Origin: Bacillota bacterium
GTDB taxonomy: Bacteria; Bacillota; UBA4882; UBA8346
Length of the DNA: 45,979 bases
Assembly: GCA_023415835.1 (NCBI GenBank)
Contig: JAEZJK010000014.1
Location: 1-45,979, forward strand
Direction of reading: 5' to 3'
The notes under the pieces: model-generated
Databases searched by the model: none
Told to the model about the DNA's origin: nothing
What the model saw: only the letters and a program-made list of their open reading frames with translations
Part shown: positions 16,659 to 24,631 of the stretch, in pieces
How the letters are laid out: each line of letters opens with the position of its first letter
Numbering within the stretch: position 1 is the stretch's first letter
Made by a program: the position numbers and the translations under genes

Positions 16659-17189
16659 ATGAATCTTCTAATATCGATTTCCCATTGGGCTGTTCCAGTG
16701 ATAATCCTCTTAATCCTTGGAGCCGGGTTAGTAAAAAAGATCCGTTTATATGAGGTCTTTATTCAAGGGGCAATGGAAGGGCTCAGGACCACCGTAAAAT
16801 TAACCCCCTATCTGCTGGCGATCTTTGTAGCGATTGGGCTATTCAGGTCTTCGGGGGCTTTGGGGTTTTTGGTGGAGCTTCTAGGACCAGCCCTAAAAGG
16901 GTTGGGCATCCCGGCGGAGCTGATCCCCCTTGGCCTTTTGAAACCCTTATCCGGAAGCGCTTCTTTAGGGTTCACCGCCGAACTGCTTCAAAAACATGGG
17001 CCGGATACGCCGTTAGGCTTGATGGCTTCGATTATTCAAGGGAGTAGTGAAACCACCTTTTATGTGCTTTCGTTATATTTGGGGTCGATCCAGATCCGTG
17101 ACAGCAGGCACTTACTTTTAGTTGGCCTGCTCAATGAATGGTTCGTTTTTCTATTAGCGATTATGGCGGGGGTGATGATTGCAAACTAA
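16659..17189 (+). CDS. spmB: Spore maturation protein B
   Basis: Partner of SpmA in spore core dehydration; same nucleoside-recognition/gate fold. 176 residues with several hydrophobic segments. Motifs: YEVFIQGAMEGLRTTVKLTPYLLAIFVAIGLFRSSGA and LLKPLSGSASLGF, then IIQGSSETTFYVLSLYLGSI. ATG follows AAAGGAG. Convergent with divIVA; a bidirectional terminator lies between. Confidence 0.95.
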   Translation: MNLLISISHWAVPVIILLILGAGLVKKIRLYEVFIQGAMEGLRTTVKLTPYLLAIFVAIGLFRSSGALGFLVELLGPALKGLGIPAELIPLGLLKPLSGSASLGFTAELLQKHGPDTPLGLMASIIQGSSETTFYVLSLYLGSIQIRDSRHLLLVGLLNEWFVFLLAIMAGVMIAN

Positions 17190-17194
17190 AAATT

Positions 17195-17227
17195 GAAAAA
17201 ATACCCATATCGCAAACATGGGTATTT
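17195..17227. terminator. Bidirectional terminator between spmB and divIVA
   Basis: 10-bp stem AAATACCCAT / ATGGGTATTT (17199-17208 / 17218-17227) with a T6 run on the minus-strand side and a T-rich plus-strand side. Confidence 0.85.
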
Positions 17228-17264
17228 CAATTACATTTTATGTAATAATTTAAAACCCATTAAA

Positions 17265-17834
17265 TCAACCGTTGCTCCCGGCTCCTGGTTCCTGAATCCC
17301 GCCGCCTCCGAACCCCGAAGCATTTTCCTTCAAAATCCGGGCCGCTTCCGGGTTCCGTTTTTCAACCTGTTCCCAAATAACATTCAAATCCAATTGACGG
17401 TCGGCAATATCCAATAACCCGTTTAAAAAGCTCTTAAACTGGCACCGAAAAAACTCAGCCTGATTTTTTAGGACAGCCAGGTTTTTAAGTTCATTTTCTG
17501 TATCAACCTTGATTTTTTGTTTAATCGCTTCCGCTTGCAGATCGGCCTCATGCAGGATCAACTCCGCTTGTTTTTGGGCTGCGCTTTTTACCTCTTCAGC
17601 GGTCTCTTGAGCCAAGAGCATTGTATTACGTAACGTTTCTTCTACAAGTAAGTATTGGCTTAGCTTTGAGTTTAAATTATCGAGCTGTTCTCTTAAATTA
17701 ATATTTTCCCGATAAAGGTGTTCATAATCCTGGGTTATTCGGTTCATAAACTCTTGAACTTCATCAACTCGATAACCGCGTACGCCGCGCCGGAAAAAAA
17801 TGTTCTCTAGATCAACGGGAGTAAGCATTGACAT
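17265..17834 (-). CDS. divIVA: DivIVA-family cell-division/pole protein
   Basis: Coiled-coil scaffold that marks septa and poles by sensing membrane curvature. 189 residues. N-terminal LTPVDLENIFFRRGVRGYRVDEVQEFMNRI is the membrane-binding DivIVA domain, followed by two coiled coils (~33-70 and ~75-130). The start is one of two in-frame ATGs two codons apart; GGGGG lies upstream of the first. The last residues (IQEPGAGSNG) are encoded by a TCAGGA-type dispersed repeat, so the tail appears acquired. Last gene of the division cluster. Confidence 0.93.
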   Translation of the reverse strand: MSMLTPVDLENIFFRRGVRGYRVDEVQEFMNRITQDYEHLYRENINLREQLDNLNSKLSQYLLVEETLRNTMLLAQETAEEVKSAAQKQAELILHEADLQAEAIKQKIKVDTENELKNLAVLKNQAEFFRCQFKSFLNGLLDIADRQLDLNVIWEQVEKRNPEAARILKENASGFGGGGIQEPGAGSNG

Positions 17835-17872
17835 CAGTCCCCCTTCAAGTATGTATGAATGGATGTATATAG

Positions 17873-18020
17873 TTGTCAGGAATCAGGAGCCAGGAGTCAA
17901 TAAATTATTTAATGATGCCCCGAACTCAAATCTTTCAATGCCTGACTGGTTCCTACCCTTATCAGGCTCCCACTTACACTACTCACTACTGGCTCCGGAC
18001 TACTATCTCCTAGCTCCTGC
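17873..18020. repeat. Inverted TCAGGAG-type repeats between ylmH and divIVA
   Basis: Plus-strand GTCAGGAATCAGGAGCCAGG near 17874-17903 and reverse copies (CTACTGGCTCCGGAC, TCTCCTAGCTCCTG) near 17985-18019. These fill the 188-bp gap between two otherwise tightly packed genes. Same family as 10571-10695. Confidence 0.65.
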
Positions 18021-18022
18021 TT

Positions 18023-18796
18023 TTACAGCATCCTCACCAAAACTATCCCAATCCTACCTTTTTTAGAAGAACCGGTAATTTCCTTAAAAAGCACCCGGCC
18101 GCGCCCTCTGATCGAGATTACCGCTCCCGGTTCAAGTGAGGCATCTGGGTTTTTCTCGACTCTCCAATTGACTTTTACCCGTTCGGAGCGGATCTCCCGA
18201 ACCATTTTAGTGCGGGATTCCCCAAAACCCAAACCGGCGATTGCATCCAACCGGAGTGAAGCAACGGTGCTCCGGATTACCTTTTCCCGTTGCTCGGGAG
18301 GGTTTAATTGCTCGGGATCGATCTCTGCCAATTCTACCGGGTGATTGCCGACTTTTTTTAAATGTATTCTCAAAAAATCAATTAATTCGGGTACTAAAAT
18401 CAATTGGCAACTTCCCGGGGCAACTAACAAATCGCCAAGCTTTTCCCGTTTTAATCCCAGTCCAAGGATGGCGCCCAAATAATCACGATGGCTTAGCGGT
18501 TCCGGGCTTTTAGTGGTAAGCTCCAAAAAGGCCAATGCCGGTTGGATGGTCTCCACGATATAATAATCGGGATAAATCACCATTCTTCTTCGCTCAGCCT
18601 TGGCATAACCACCTAATGCATTATACCTTACTCTCGTATTCCAGCCTAAAACCGCCTGAGCTTGTTCTCTGTCCGGCGGCTCCAAAAAATCGGTCCATTG
18701 GGGTTCTTGGATCTTGAGCGCCCGTTCCGCCAGATCCGAAATTTGGGCTAACAACCGTTTCCGATCCGGGTCGGTATTTTGAAAATTATCTATCAT
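18023..18796 (-). CDS. ylmH: YlmH-type S4-domain RNA-binding protein
   Basis: Family associated with division (dcw-adjacent) and with rescue of stalled large ribosomal subunits. 257 residues: N-terminal ~180 residues with AVLGWNTRVRYNALGGYAKAERRRMVIYP and the RDYLGAILGLGLKREKLGDLLV block, then a C-terminal S4 domain (~184-250; LDAIAGLGFGESRTKMVREIRSERVKVNW). ATG lies behind GGGTGA. Four bases separate it from proC. YlmG, normally nearby, is missing. Confidence 0.92.
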   Translation of the reverse strand: MIDNFQNTDPDRKRLLAQISDLAERALKIQEPQWTDFLEPPDREQAQAVLGWNTRVRYNALGGYAKAERRRMVIYPDYYIVETIQPALAFLELTTKSPEPLSHRDYLGAILGLGLKREKLGDLLVAPGSCQLILVPELIDFLRIHLKKVGNHPVELAEIDPEQLNPPEQREKVIRSTVASLRLDAIAGLGFGESRTKMVREIRSERVKVNWRVEKNPDASLEPGAVISIRGRGRVLFKEITGSSKKGRIGIVLVRML

Positions 18797-18800
18797 CGAA

Positions 18801-19610
18801 TCACCCGCTATTTCGGTTTAGTTCCGCGGAACGACGGGCCGCCGCTTGGACCGCTGTCATCAATGCCCCGGAGACCCCGGCTTTATCTAATTCAAACAAA
18901 GCCGCCGCCGTTGTTCCCCCGGGCGAGGTAACTTCATTGCGGAGCCTGGCCGGATGCTCGCCGGTCTGCTTCATCATTTCCGCCGCCCCGATAATTGTCT
19001 CGATCGCCAAAGTATGAGCCTGGTTTCTTCCCAATCCCAACAGTACTCCGGCATCGATTAAAGCTTCGATAAAATAATAAACATATGCCGGTCCGCTGCC
19101 GCTTAACGCAGTAACGGCATCCATTAAATTCTCAGGAACCGAAAGGGTTTGCCCTACACATCCGAAAATCGCTTCTACTTGCTCAACTTCAGCTGGAGTG
19201 ACATTTTTACCAAGCGAATAAGCAGCCACCCCTCGCCGGATTCGGGTCGGGGTATTCGGCATTACCCTTATGAACCTCCCCTGGGGTATTTGTTTTTCAA
19301 GCGACGCCAGGCTTATGCCGGCGGCAATGGAAATTATAAGATGGTTAGGGTTGATGGCCGGTCCCAGTTCCCGGAGGGCAACCGGTAAAACTTGAGGCTT
19401 AACCGCTAAAACAAGTAACCGGCATTCCCGGGCAAGCCCTTCCAAAGTTTCAACAAGATTAATTCCCAATCGTTTCCGAAGCGACTCCCGTTTTGGTTGA
19501 TCCGTTTCCACCAAAAAAGCTGCCTCCGGTTTGAATAAACCGGCTTGAATTACTCCCTCGAGCAAGGCTGAGCCCATAGCTCCGCCCCCTACCATTCCCA
19601 ATTTAACCAA
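18801..19610 (-). CDS. proC: Pyrroline-5-carboxylate reductase
   Basis: NAD(P)H-dependent last step of proline synthesis. 269 residues: LGMVGGGAMGSALLEG nucleotide loop, VLAVKPQ, VMPNTP, and the signature ALSGSGPAYVYYFIEAL ... EVTSPGGTTAAAL. The start is TTG six bases after GGAGGT. Located between sepF and ylmH where proC is commonly found in Firmicute division clusters. Confidence 0.97.
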   Translation of the reverse strand: MVKLGMVGGGAMGSALLEGVIQAGLFKPEAAFLVETDQPKRESLRKRLGINLVETLEGLARECRLLVLAVKPQVLPVALRELGPAINPNHLIISIAAGISLASLEKQIPQGRFIRVMPNTPTRIRRGVAAYSLGKNVTPAEVEQVEAIFGCVGQTLSVPENLMDAVTALSGSGPAYVYYFIEALIDAGVLLGLGRNQAHTLAIETIIGAAEMMKQTGEHPARLRNEVTSPGGTTAAALFELDKAGVSGALMTAVQAAARRSAELNRNSG

Positions 19611-19621
19611 ACCGTTACCTC

Positions 19622-20119
19622 CTACCTTTCCCGTTCACTTCTAAAAAACGCTGAAGTATTCTGAGGCGTTATCTCCCGTTCCTTCTCCCGTTCCCTAAAG
19701 TCGGTACGTAAAGGGATCGCTACTTCGATATTGGCAGGGGTAAATAAAAAGATCGATCCATTGATCCGTTGCATGCTTCCATCAAGAGCGTAAATAGCGC
19801 CTCCGACAAAGTCGGCGATTCTACGGGCGACTCCCTTTTCAGTCTCTTCAAGGTTGATGATTACCACTCGCCTATTTTTAAGGTGATCAACGATGGCTTG
19901 AACCTCTTCAAAGCTTTCCGGCTCAATGATTATCATTTTTACAGGTTTGCTATTGTTGTTCAACTTAACCAACTTACCTCGTTCACGAGGGCTAGGGTTA
20001 TAATAACTCTCCTGTGAAACAGCTTCTTCGTCCTCAATAATCTCTTCGGCTTCAAAACCAAAGAGATTTAAAAATTTTTCAAACATGCCTCTATTTTGTC
20101 CTTCATCATATTTCGGCAA
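19622..20119 (-). CDS. sepF: Cell-division protein SepF
   Basis: Membrane-associated FtsZ-binding protein that helps align the septal ring. Conserved core at ~55-145: PVKMIIIEPESFEEVQAIVDHL, VVIINLEETEKGVARRIADFVGGAIYALDG and IFLFTPANIEV. MFEKFLNLFGF is the amphipathic membrane anchor. Two starts are possible: TTG at 20119 behind GAGGTGA (165 residues), or ATG at 20086, which puts the anchor at the N-terminus as in the family but has a poor binding site. A charged Arg/Glu tail follows the core. Confidence 0.93.
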   Translation of the reverse strand: MPKYDEGQNRGMFEKFLNLFGFEAEEIIEDEEAVSQESYYNPSPRERGKLVKLNNNSKPVKMIIIEPESFEEVQAIVDHLKNRRVVIINLEETEKGVARRIADFVGGAIYALDGSMQRINGSIFLFTPANIEVAIPLRTDFREREKEREITPQNTSAFFRSERER

Positions 20120-20131
20120 CCCTGACTCACC

Positions 20132-20815
20132 TCACTCTGACTTAAAGATAGCGGTCCCGATCCGAAGTAGGTTTGCTCCTTCTTCCACCGCTACCTGATA
20201 ATCCTGGCTCATGCCCATTGACAAATAACGCCAACTTGTCCCTAACTGCAGGTTGCGGGCTAATTCCTCAAAAATCTTACGCATACTTCGAAAAATTGGC
20301 CTCACCATTTCGGGTTCACCGGTCAATGGCCCCATGGTCATTAATCCTGCCGGTATTAAATATTCGGAGGAGCTGATTCTTTCGACTAACCCCGGTAGTT
20401 CATCCGGGGAAACACCATGTTTAGTATCTTCCGCAGTGAGTTTCAATTGGATCAAAACATCAATCCGCTTCCGCAATCTGGTGGATTGCCTAGCTAACTC
20501 ATCCACCAGGCTAATCCGGTCAACCGAATGGATCAGATCAAAATGTTCCAAAGCGGGCTTAACTTTATTAGTTTGTAACGTACCGATCATGTGCTTAGTG
20601 ACGTTGCCGGAGAGAAATGGGAATTTGGCAATCCCGTCCTGGACCCGGTTCTCCCCGATTTCGGCAACCCCGGCCTTAATTGCTTCATTTATTTCTGCAA
20701 CGCCCACATATTTGGTGACCGCAATAAGCCTAATTGAATTAGGGTCGCGGTTTGCCTTAGAAGCGCTAAGGTTTATTTTTTTACGGATCTCTTCTAGGTT
20801 AGTAGTGATACTCAT
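20132..20815 (-). CDS. yggS: PLP homeostasis protein YggS/YlmE
   Basis: Binds pyridoxal phosphate and maintains its homeostasis; a TIM-barrel protein related to the alanine racemase N-domain without known catalysis. 227 residues. PLP lysine in LIAVTKYV (~residue 35); GENRVQDGIAKF, HMIGTLQTNKVK, IHSVDR, GLMTMGPL and SMGMSQDYQVAVEEGANLLRIGTAIF. ATG lies three bases after the phoH stop, in the tight chain leading to sepF. Confidence 0.96.
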   Translation of the reverse strand: MSITTNLEEIRKKINLSASKANRDPNSIRLIAVTKYVGVAEINEAIKAGVAEIGENRVQDGIAKFPFLSGNVTKHMIGTLQTNKVKPALEHFDLIHSVDRISLVDELARQSTRLRKRIDVLIQLKLTAEDTKHGVSPDELPGLVERISSSEYLIPAGLMTMGPLTGEPEMVRPIFRSMRKIFEELARNLQLGTSWRYLSMGMSQDYQVAVEEGANLLRIGTAIFKSE

Positions 20816-20817
20816 GT

Positions 20818-22134
20818 TTATCCCAGTAATTTGGCGCCCAATTCCGCCAAATCAGACCGTTCTCCTTTAGTTAAAGTAATATGCCCGGCGATTTTTTCAT
20901 TTTTAAACCTTTCAACTACAAAAGTCAATCCATTGCTATTTGAATCCAAATAAGGATGGTCGATCTGATAAGGGTCGCCGGTAAGGACAATCTTAGTCCC
21001 CTCTCCCACCCTGGTGATTACAGTCCTAATTTCATGAGGCGATAAGTTTTGAGCTTCGTCAACCAATAGAAACTGGTTGGGGATGCTCCGGCCCCGGATG
21101 TAAGTTAAAGCCTCCAATTCCAAAATGTTTAATTCTTTCATACTGTTAACCAGTTGATCAATTTTTTCATTTTTATCACGGTTATTAAAGAGAAATTCCA
21201 AATTATCGTAGATCGGTTGCATCCAGGGACGGAGTTTTTCGTTGATATCTCCCGGTAGGAAGCCGAGATCGTTCCCCATTGGTATTATCGGCCTGGAAAC
21301 CGCCAGCCGTCGGTATTTAGATTCTTCAACCACTTTCTGTAGGCCGGCTGCAAGCGCTATCAGGGTTTTACCGGTTCCTGCCTTACCAATTAAAGTCACC
21401 AGGCGGATTTCCTCATCGAGTAACAGTTCCAAAGCAAATTTTTGTTCTTTATTCCTGGCTTTTAACCCAAACGGATCCTGATTGCCAAAACGAAGTGGAA
21501 CCAGTTTCCCTCCACTTAGGTGCCTGGTTAGTGCGGATTTTGATGAGCCAAAGCTATCTTCGAGGATAACCATTTGGTTTGGATGAAGCCCATCTTCTTT
21601 CAGGATAACTTCTCCGGCTTTATAAAAGCGGTCAATTACCTCGGATTCAACCTTGATAACCCTGCTACCGGTGTATACTTCTTCAATCTCGATCTTATCG
21701 GTCTCGTAGTCTTCTGCGGGGATACCTAATGCATCGGCTTTGACACGCATATTGATGTCTTTGGTCACCAGAATAACCGGTATTTTACTCCCTTCCTTCA
21801 TGGCATGGGCTACAGCGATGATCCGGTTATCAATCTGATTCCGATCCAAAGTTGGCGGAAGCTTCTCCACCTCCTGGTGATTGAGTTCGACTCTGATCTT
21901 ACCTTTCTGGTCCCCTAAAGGGACTCCGGCGTCCAAATGCCCGACTGCCCTTAATTTATCTAAAAAGGCTGATACCCACCTTGCGTTTCGGCCTACCTCA
22001 TCTTGTCTTTTTTTATGGCCGTCAATCTCTTCGACAACGGCAATAGGAATGACGACGTCGTTATCTTCAAAGGCAGTTACAGCTTTGGGATCATGAACTA
22101 AAACGCTGGTATCCAGGATATAGATCTTCTTCAA
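20818..22134 (-). CDS. PhoH-family PIN-domain ATPase (PhoH2 type)
   Basis: 438 residues. N-terminal PIN domain (1-~140; LDTSVLVHDPKAV, VVEEIDGHKK, NRIIAVA and VTKDINMRVKA with conserved acidic residues) joined to a PhoH P-loop ATPase (Walker A LIGKAGTGKT; Walker B FLLVDEAQNLSPHE; VLTGDPYQIDHPYLD). PhoH2 proteins behave as RNA helicase/ribonucleases; the substrate here is unknown. TTG start, seven bases after GGAGG. Its place between the HlyD-like gene and yggS is an insertion in the usual division cluster. Confidence 0.92.
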   Translation of the reverse strand: MKKIYILDTSVLVHDPKAVTAFEDNDVVIPIAVVEEIDGHKKRQDEVGRNARWVSAFLDKLRAVGHLDAGVPLGDQKGKIRVELNHQEVEKLPPTLDRNQIDNRIIAVAHAMKEGSKIPVILVTKDINMRVKADALGIPAEDYETDKIEIEEVYTGSRVIKVESEVIDRFYKAGEVILKEDGLHPNQMVILEDSFGSSKSALTRHLSGGKLVPLRFGNQDPFGLKARNKEQKFALELLLDEEIRLVTLIGKAGTGKTLIALAAGLQKVVEESKYRRLAVSRPIIPMGNDLGFLPGDINEKLRPWMQPIYDNLEFLFNNRDKNEKIDQLVNSMKELNILELEALTYIRGRSIPNQFLLVDEAQNLSPHEIRTVITRVGEGTKIVLTGDPYQIDHPYLDSNSNGLTFVVERFKNEKIAGHITLTKGERSDLAELGAKLLG

Positions 22135-22145
22135 GTACAGGCCTC

Positions 22146-23315
22146 CTATCGTGACATAATAGTGGTCCCAAATTCAATCCCTTCAATTACAGCCTTATCC
22201 CCATCGCTTTCCAATACCTGAACTTCCTGGAAGGTATAACCATCCCCTTTCGGTATTTTTACAAAAACCTTGCCTTCACTTCTATAAAGCGCTTGGGCGG
22301 AAACCGTTACCCCGGTGACTTTTTTATAGATAGCAAAAATTTTGCCCCGCCGATTAGGCATATACTGCTGAGAAATTCCCGGATCTTCAAAAGCCAAAAT
22401 TGTTTTACCGTTGGACAAAGGGATAATTTTCCTTATAGTTACACTATGCAAACTATCACTAGTTTTAAACCACCAAGAATCACCTAATGCAAGTTTCCCT
22501 GTTATTGCGGTATCAGCCATAATAGCTACTATTTGGTTAAAAGGGCTTATTATTTTACCAAGGGTAGCCCCGGGCTTCGCACGTGCGCCCGCTGACTTTA
22601 AAGGGAAATTATTTCGAAAATCTTCCTCGGAAAGCTCAAAAAAATGATCCGGTGTTAGCCTTCCTTCCCAATTATCATATTGGAAAAATAGATAACCTAC
22701 TTCCGGGGCTACCACTGATTTAAATCCACGCATTTGGCCTTTGATAGATACCCGTGTTTTTATGATTTTCTCTCTTACGCCTTTGATATTTCGTAATATC
22801 TGTCCTTTCTCCTGCTCCAAAGATCCTAAATCTTCTTTAATTTCGGAAGCCTTCAATGGGAATTTTTTCGAATTACTTCTTCTAAAGGCGATTTCGTTAT
22901 TGACCCGGTTTAACTCTATGGCTAAAGCTTTATCTTCAGAGAGTAAAGAGACTAATTTCCTTTCCAAACGAAGGGCAGTATCATCCGGATCCCCTCCCAA
23001 ACCAAAACCGGTATTGATCCAAGCAACTACGGTACCCTTTGATACCCTAGCCCCGCTATCCACCTTTTGGGTTAAACCGCCTTCAATCTCACTGTTGATC
23101 AAGGCTTCATCTCTTAAAAAAAGGGATTCTACCCAACACCCTTTTTCAATTACTCCCCATTGGGCGATTACTGGTTTGGCAAGCCAAAACCCCAAAAAGA
23201 TCCGGCTTATTTCAATCAGTAAAATAAATATTACAGTGTAGCTTAAGAGCTTAAAAAGATTCCGTTTACTGCGGGATCCCCCAAACCTTTTATTACCAGA
23301 ATATTCGGATTTCAA
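22146..23315 (-). CDS. HlyD-like membrane protein of the pgeF-sepF cluster
   Basis: 389 residues. Cytoplasmic basic N-terminus, one membrane helix at ~22-48 (LSYTVIFILLIEISRIFLGFWLA), then an extracytoplasmic region with a periplasmic-adaptor-like layout: barrel-like start (EALINSEIEGGLTQKVDSGARVSKGTVVAWI), helical hairpin (~120-180) and a return barrel part. The ORF is open 32 codons further, but those overlap the end of pgeF. The TTG at 23315 behind GGAG overlaps the pgeF stop and is preferred. Function unknown; proteins of this type often sit beside yggS/sepF in Clostridia. Confidence 0.75.
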   Translation of the reverse strand: MKSEYSGNKRFGGSRSKRNLFKLLSYTVIFILLIEISRIFLGFWLAKPVIAQWGVIEKGCWVESLFLRDEALINSEIEGGLTQKVDSGARVSKGTVVAWINTGFGLGGDPDDTALRLERKLVSLLSEDKALAIELNRVNNEIAFRRSNSKKFPLKASEIKEDLGSLEQEKGQILRNIKGVREKIIKTRVSIKGQMRGFKSVVAPEVGYLFFQYDNWEGRLTPDHFFELSEEDFRNNFPLKSAGARAKPGATLGKIISPFNQIVAIMADTAITGKLALGDSWWFKTSDSLHSVTIRKIIPLSNGKTILAFEDPGISQQYMPNRRGKIFAIYKKVTGVTVSAQALYRSEGKVFVKIPKGDGYTFQEVQVLESDGDKAVIEGIEFGTTIMSR

Positions 23316-24100
23316 AAGATCGCTCCATCTACTAAAGTGATAATTCCCATCATCCGGCCGGTAACCCCGTGATCCGTACGGTGCGAAAAAAAACGATCCG
23401 CTTGGCAACAAGTACAGAGCCTTGCTTGGTAAATCCGATCCGGGTTAACCCCGGTCCCAGCCAGATCCAACCGAATGAATGCTTGTAAATCAACCTTACT
23501 CCCGGATTCATCTTCAGTTACGGTTTGAGGATGAATCATACCGAACCGCTCCGCCAATTGCCGATCAACGCGAAAACAAACGCCGCATATTGAAGGCCCG
23601 ATCGCCACCAGGCAATTACCGGGAATTGTTCTCAGCTCATCGTTCATTCGTCTAATAGTAAGCCCTGCTATCCCGTTGATAGTACCCCGCCAACCGGCAT
23701 GGGCGATCCCAATAGCCGGTGTAACCGGGTCGTAAAAGAAGATCGGGATGCAATCCGCCGTGAAGGTAGCCAAGATAATTCCAGCTTTATTAGTAATTAA
23801 GGCGTCGGTTTCCGGAATTGCCCCATTTAAACCAAAAGCGCCCGAGCCTACCGCTGTTTCTTCAATCACAGCTATCTTAGTTCCATGGACTTGAACGCCA
23901 CAGGCCAGCCGCTCCAAGTTTAAACCTATCGCTTTAAGCCATAATTTTCGCCGGGCGATGACCTGATTGGGAGCATCGCCGGTATGCAAAGCTAAATTAC
24001 CGGAATTCCTGGCGGAAAAACCCTGGATAACTTCTCCGTTGTTTAACTCCTGACATTGGTAAAAAGTTAATCCCCAATGATTGGTTTCAATCCAGCCCAT
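23312..24100 (-). CDS. pgeF: Peptidoglycan editing factor PgeF / YfiH-family copper-oxidase-like enzyme
   Basis: 262 residues of the DUF152/YfiH family, reported as a purine nucleoside phosphorylase/laccase-like enzyme and as an editor of wrongly built muropeptides. Metal-site motifs: VQVHGTKI, ATFTADCIPIFFYDP, IGIAHAGWRGT, IGPSICGVCF and CTCCQADRFFSHR, ending GRMMGII. ATG lies four bases after the nrdG stop; its own stop overlaps the start of the HlyD-like gene. Confidence 0.93.
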   Translation of the reverse strand: MGWIETNHWGLTFYQCQELNNGEVIQGFSARNSGNLALHTGDAPNQVIARRKLWLKAIGLNLERLACGVQVHGTKIAVIEETAVGSGAFGLNGAIPETDALITNKAGIILATFTADCIPIFFYDPVTPAIGIAHAGWRGTINGIAGLTIRRMNDELRTIPGNCLVAIGPSICGVCFRVDRQLAERFGMIHPQTVTEDESGSKVDLQAFIRLDLAGTGVNPDRIYQARLCTCCQADRFFSHRTDHGVTGRMMGIITLVDGAIF

Positions 24101-24103
24101 GCC

Positions 24104-24631
24104 CTAACTATCCATTCCGGGCGATTGCCATAGGGCAATCGCTCCCTTAGCCAGGCTTTCCGACACCTTTATTAACCGTTGGTTAGCTGAACCCCGAAAT
24201 AACAGGGTAAGATCTTGTTGTTCCAAAATAAACGGCCCATCAACCAAAACATCGGTTACTTCCAATAATTCTAGATATCCCGGCCGATTAAGATTTGCTA
24301 ATATTGACTCCCAAGTAAACCCGGTATAAACCCAGAGCCCTAATCCTAATTCCCGTAGATAACCGCCCAATGCCGCAGCAAACGGGGCTTGTTGGAACGG
24401 TTCGCCGCCGCTAAAAGTGACCCCGTTAACCAACGGATTTAATTTCAGCAATCTGATTAATTCGGGGCGGCTGATTTCCATTCCACCATCATCCTGCCAT
24501 GTTTCAGGATTATGACAGCCCGGGCAGGCATGGAGGCAACCTTGAAAAAAAATTGTGCTTCTAATGCCAGGCCCATCGACTACACTCTCGGTAGTCACGC
24601 CGGCGATCCGTGCCTTTTCTTGATCAACCAT
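24104..24631 (-). CDS. nrdG: Anaerobic ribonucleotide reductase activating protein
   Basis: Radical-SAM enzyme that installs the glycyl radical on NrdD. ARIAGVTTESVVDGPGIRSTIFFQGC is followed by the [4Fe-4S] motif CLHACPGC (CxxxCxxC) and GVTFSGGEPFQQ. The start ATG at 24631 overlaps the nrdD stop by 8 bp with GGG just before it, implying translational coupling; 12 codons upstream are within nrdD. 175 residues. Confidence 0.96.
   Translation of the reverse strand: MVDQEKARIAGVTTESVVDGPGIRSTIFFQGCLHACPGCHNPETWQDDGGMEISRPELIRLLKLNPLVNGVTFSGGEPFQQAPFAAALGGYLRELGLGLWVYTGFTWESILANLNRPGYLELLEVTDVLVDGPFILEQQDLTLLFRGSANQRLIKVSESLAKGAIALWQSPGMDS

Noticed and set aside
23316..23411. Longer start for the HlyD-like protein
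   Set aside because: It would overlap pgeF by 100 bp; the TTG at 23315 with GGAG fits a stop/start overlap.
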